From Blastocystis hominis (Eukaryota; Sar; Bigyra; Opalinata; Blastocystidae), in contig NW_013171815.1 in assembly GCF_000151665.1 (NCBI RefSeq), forward strand, positions 199,153 through 263,152: a stretch of 64,000 bases of DNA, given 5' to 3'. The notes below the pieces were generated by a model that saw only the letters and a program-made list of their open reading frames with translations, was not told the DNA's origin and searched no databases. Below are positions 60,353 through 64,000 of the stretch, one piece after another. The stretch's first letter is position 1; every line of letters starts with the position of its first letter. The position numbers and the translations under genes were made by a program.

Positions 60353-63300
60353 TTACCCCTTAACTGAATTCTCGAAAACCTCGGGACATAAATCTGTAAA
60401 CTTCAGCACATCTTCATACATCGACGCGTAATGGATCGTCAGATTCTCCTTAATGTATTCTGGCAGCTCCTACGCTCGACCGCTCCCATCACCCCTACAT
60501 TCACATCGCGTCTGTTCTCCTTCGGCAGAATGATTTCGTTCACGCCGGCTCTTCGTGCCGCCATCACCTTCTCCTTGATGCCTCCCACCGGGAGCACCTT
60601 CCCATTGAGGCTGATCTCTCCGGTCATCGCCAGCCCCTGCCGCACGGGTCGCTGCAGCGCCAGCGACAGCAGACTCGTCGTGATCGCGCAGCCCGCGCTG
60701 GGCCCGTCCTTCGGCGTAGCGCCTTCCGGGAGATGCATGTGCAAGTCCTGCGTCTCGAGCACGTCGAAGAGGAGCGATCGGGAGGGCAGCGGCCCCGGGT
60801 CGGTGCGATGGGCGGCGAAGTTCTGGACCAAGCGGTCGTACAGAGCGTCGCTGCGCGCCAAGCGCTGCATCCAACGCCGCGCGTTGAGGTAGGCGATCTG
60901 GATGCTCTCCTTCATCACGTCGCCCAGCTGGCCGGTCATCGTGAGATGCCCGGTCGACGGCTTGGCGGGCTCCGAAGGCGCGATCAGAGACGCATTCTGC
61001 GGCTGAATGAGCGGGAATTCCGAATTCAGAGAACCATTGGGTGGATTGATGGATGCGTTATTTTGACCATTTTGACCATTTTGACCAGTATTTTGACTCG
61101 ATGAGGGGCTCGTCCCATTCGAACTCGTCGCACCGGCGCTCCGCAGACTCGCTGGAAGCGTTTCGCGCAGCGGCGGCAGCGTGGTGTCCAGCGGATGCGG
61201 CCTGATGGTCTGGCTCTCGATGTACAGCGTGGCGCCGCCCATCGACGTCCAGGCCAGCCCCATCACCACTCCCGGCGGCGTGACCTCGTACAGCCGATCG
61301 GAGAGGAAGATCCGCTGGCCGATGTACTGCTCCAAGTCCTTCGCGTGGATCGTGAAGTCCGTCGATTCGATCTCCGACTGGCTCATCGTCGCCAGCCGCA
61401 TCGCCACCTTCCGATAGATCTTCTCGATGCTCTTCTACCCGTTACCGCGTTTCCACGTTTCCACTTCCAGGTTGCGAACGCCCGCCTCGCGGCAGTACCA
61501 TCGGATCAAGCTCTGCAGCGCGTCGTCGGCGATCGCGAGCGACTTCGGCGTCGTTGGGCGCTCGCTAGGCGTCAGGCAATCCAAATCGAGCGAGAAACGG
61601 CTCCAATCCGGTGGCGATGCGGACCTTCTTATCGAGAAAGCGCTTGGAGATCTCGAGCTTCTCCTGATAGTCGTAGCCGCTGACGCGGATCACTTCCATG
61701 CGGTCCAGAAGAGGCTGGGGAACGGTGCTGAGGTCGTTGGCGGTGCAGATGAACAGCACGTTGCTCAGATCGAAGGGAATGTCCAGATAGGTGTCCAAGA
61801 ACTCCTTGTTCTGGTTCGGGTCCAGCACTTCCAGCAGCGCGCTCGCCGGATCGCCCTGCTCCTTACGCCCATCCGTGAACCCCACGTTCCGCGACGCGGA
61901 GATCTTGTCGACCTCGTCGATGAGAATCAGCGGGTTGTTCACCTTCGCTTTCTTCATGCACCAGATGATTTTGCCGGGCAGCGACCCGATGTACGTCCGC
62001 CGATGTCCCTTGATCTGCGCCACGTCGTTCGCTCCGCCCACCGAGAACTGGCAGTACTCGCGGCCCAGCGCGCGCGCGATGCTCTTCGCGATGGACGTCT
62101 TCCCGGTTCCCGGCGGCCCCACGAAGCAGAGCACCTTCCCCGCGATGTGTCCCTGCAGCTTCCCCACGGCGATGAACTCGAGAATGCGGTCCTTCACGTC
62201 CTTGAGCCCGTAGTGGTCGTCGTTGAGCACCTGCTGCGCGTACTGGATGTTCATCTGGTCCTCGCTGTGCTGCGTCCACGGCAGATTGATCACCCAGTTG
62301 ATGTAGTTCTGCGTCGTGTCGAACTCCGCGTGCTGGATGTCGATGAACGACAGGCGCTGCACTTCCTCCTCCACCGCCTATTCTCGACCCGTTTCTCCAT
62401 CTCTACTGCGATTGCCGCGGGGGAGACGTGGTCTTTGCGCATCTGCTCGAGCTTCGCGTTGACCATGTTGAGATAGTTCTGCTTGGGGTCCTTGTCGCCG
62501 CCCATCTCCTTCTGGATCGCCTTCAGCTGCTCGTGGAGGAAGTATTTCCGCTCGTTCTCCTTCGTCGCCTTCTCGATCCGCGCCTTCAAGTCCTTCTGCA
62601 GCTGCATCAACTGCAGCTCCGCGTTGAACACTTTCACGCTCAGATCCAAACGCTCGCTCATCGAGCTCGCTTCCAGCAGCTATCCCTCAGACACCGCGCC
62701 CGGTCTCACCTTTTGGAGGTCTTCGCGCTTCGCGAAGGGCATGTACCCCGCCAAATTCGCGAGATAGAGCGGATCACGCGAGCCGCTGTATTCCTTCTCG
62801 AAGGACGCGAAGAGCTGCTTGTAGAGCGGATTCTGCGCCATGAGCAGATCCACGTAGCTGAGAAGCTCGTTCGAATACGCCTTCATCGTGATCTCATCGA
62901 GGTTCTCGCTGAGATAGGGCAGCTTGGAGGCTTTTACGATCATTGGAGGACCCTTCTCCACCATGCTGTCAATTCGAATACGCGCCAGACCGCTCACAAT
63001 GAGACTGGCACTGTTGCCGGTCATGCGGAGGTCGCGGAATTCGGCGCAGCTAAAAGTAAAATGATAGGAAACTAGAGTCGTACGTTCCGATCGGGTAGAT
63101 TTCGCTGAGATCATTCACGACGCTGGTTGTGTACTTTGGGGGATTCTTCTGGAGAAACAGACCGATAATGTTGTCTTTAGGCTGGATTTCCTTCAACTTT
63201 TGAATAGTTAGGCGATCCGTCACCGTAAACTTCTGGATCACGCCAGGAAGAAGAGGAACTGAAGGCAGGGGGAGTGCTGGTAGGACCAAGGAATCGTTCA

Positions 63301-63706
63301 CCTCGTAATGAAGATGGAAAAAGTCCTTTATGTTAAAATCATAACCCATATCGTTTCCGCCTCCACCTCCTACAATAACCGGAGCTTCCGCGAAGCCCAT
63401 CTTTCCAAATTCATTATTTTCAATATCCGAATTGAAAACGAGAGACTTTTCTACAATGTTCCTCCTATAAGGTCTTCTAGCGCTAGTTTGGAACGTTGGT
63501 TTTTCCACCTTGCTCACTTTATCAGGCTCTTCCTTTTCTTCCTTCTTTTTCTCTTCCTTTTTCGGCTTGTCGTCATCTCTTGAGCCTCTTCTCCACCAGT
63601 AGCTACGCCTTTGTACCATCGGTGTGCAAAGACCAGTTATAACCGGCCTCTGCGCCAACAAGGCAAAGCTACTTCGTGAGAACTGTATGGAACGAAGTAG
63701 CGACAT
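60353..63706 (-). CDS. LONP1: Lon protease, organellar
   Basis: ATP-dependent protease that clears damaged proteins in the organelle matrix. Start [20 protein letters not shown] (presequence; an upstream in-frame ATG at 63790 gives no presequence and is ignored). Substrate domain ([33 protein letters not shown]), AAA domain ([31 protein letters not shown]), protease domain with the catalytic Ser in [11 protein letters not shown] and Lys in [12 protein letters not shown]. Six introns of about 28-34 bp. An Asn/Gln/Ser-rich insert ([12 protein letters not shown], about 61070) lies before the protease domain and is unusual. About 1,050 residues; ends FENSVKG, TAA at 60353-60355. Confidence 0.94.
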
Positions 63707-63808
63707 CCTACAAAAGAAAAATGAATTAAACAGTATAATTGGAATTCCAGAAATCGTCTGTTTCGCATCAAACATTTCGTATCGATCCAAGAAATTGAAA
63801 ACTCCGGA

Positions 63809-64000
63809 TTAATCATCAAGAAACGTCAGATTGCGAATGATTGCTTTGTGTTCATTCGACATCATCTTTGGAAACCGGATTCGAAATCGAAACACCAAGT
63901 CGCCAAACTCCCCCGCATTCTTTGAAATTGGCATTCCTAGACCCGGGTAGCGCTGCTCCGACTCCGGAGTGATGACCGCCGGGATCATCACATTAATCCT
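63809..64000 (-). CDS. DnaJ (Hsp40, type B-like) C-terminal end, cut by the window
   Basis: The last 60 or so codons show GLGMPISKNAGEFGDLVFRF and RIRFPKMMSNEHKAII, the end of the DnaJ C-terminal substrate-binding domain. The stop TAA is at 63809-63811. The 5' part lies beyond the window. It is tandem with Lon (minus strand), about 100 bp upstream of it. Confidence 0.85.
   Translation of the reverse strand, partial: RINVMIPAVITPESEQRYPGLGMPISKNAGEFGDLVFRFRIRFPKMMSNEHKAIIRNLTFLDD

Overview
The window is nuclear DNA of a very compact protist, best explained as Blastocystis (Stramenopiles). Almost every gene is cut by introns of about 30 bp (many 28-34 bp, some 22-26 bp) with GT-AG ends. Gene ends carry the TGTTTGTT-type 3' element known from Blastocystis. 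Several genes have no genomic stop codon where the protein should end, but have a T (first codon position) exactly 4 nt before the element, so that polyadenylation would write TAA. Four proteins begin with organelle-type presequences (RNA polymerase, threonine dehydrogenase, SHMT, Lon), which fits a mitochondrion-related organelle with its own genome.

Layout. 0.5-3.8 kb: two diverged MORN + leucine-rich-repeat genes (one decayed). 4.8-7.7 kb: AP-4 mu and an unknown membrane protein. 8.0-12.4 kb: an ABCG-like transporter with a cysteine-rich ectodomain and a dead ATPase. 13.1-18.4 kb: organellar RNA polymerase, an unknown protein, threonine 3-dehydrogenase. 19.1-23.5 kb: PWP2, ribosomal protein S11, a small membrane protein. 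23.5-32.8 kb: tail-anchored fibronectin-III protein, polyprenol/phytol-kinase-like enzyme, DUF1295 protein, an O-GlcNAc-transferase-like protein with a signal peptide, a cyclin. 33.0-39.9 kb: TRAPPC11-like protein, NVL AAA ATPase, unknown protein. 40.2-46.6 kb: five tandem paralogues of a type I surface-protein family. 46.9-50.6 kb: a 1.69-kb inverted repeat with no difference found, carrying two head-to-head SHMT genes. 52.1-53.9 kb: a second full MORN-LRR gene. 55.2-64 kb: DHHC acyltransferase, coiled-coil protein, SNF1/AMPK kinase, GT92-like glycosyltransferase, Lon protease and the 3' end of a DnaJ gene.

Functional links: threonine dehydrogenase and SHMT both make or use glycine in the organelle; POLRMT and Lon maintain organelle gene expression and protein quality; PWP2, NVL and RPS11 belong to ribosome making; AP-4 mu and TRAPPC11 to Golgi traffic. 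The most unusual items are U12-like introns (cyclin and NVL), leucine-rich modules each carried on a symmetric phase-1 exon bounded by 22-35-bp introns, stop codons supplied by polyadenylation, the SHMT palindrome, and the surface-protein array. Splice joins were made by eye from frame, phase and protein-family fit, with no transcript data. I saw no tRNA, rRNA, CRISPR or transposon-like element.
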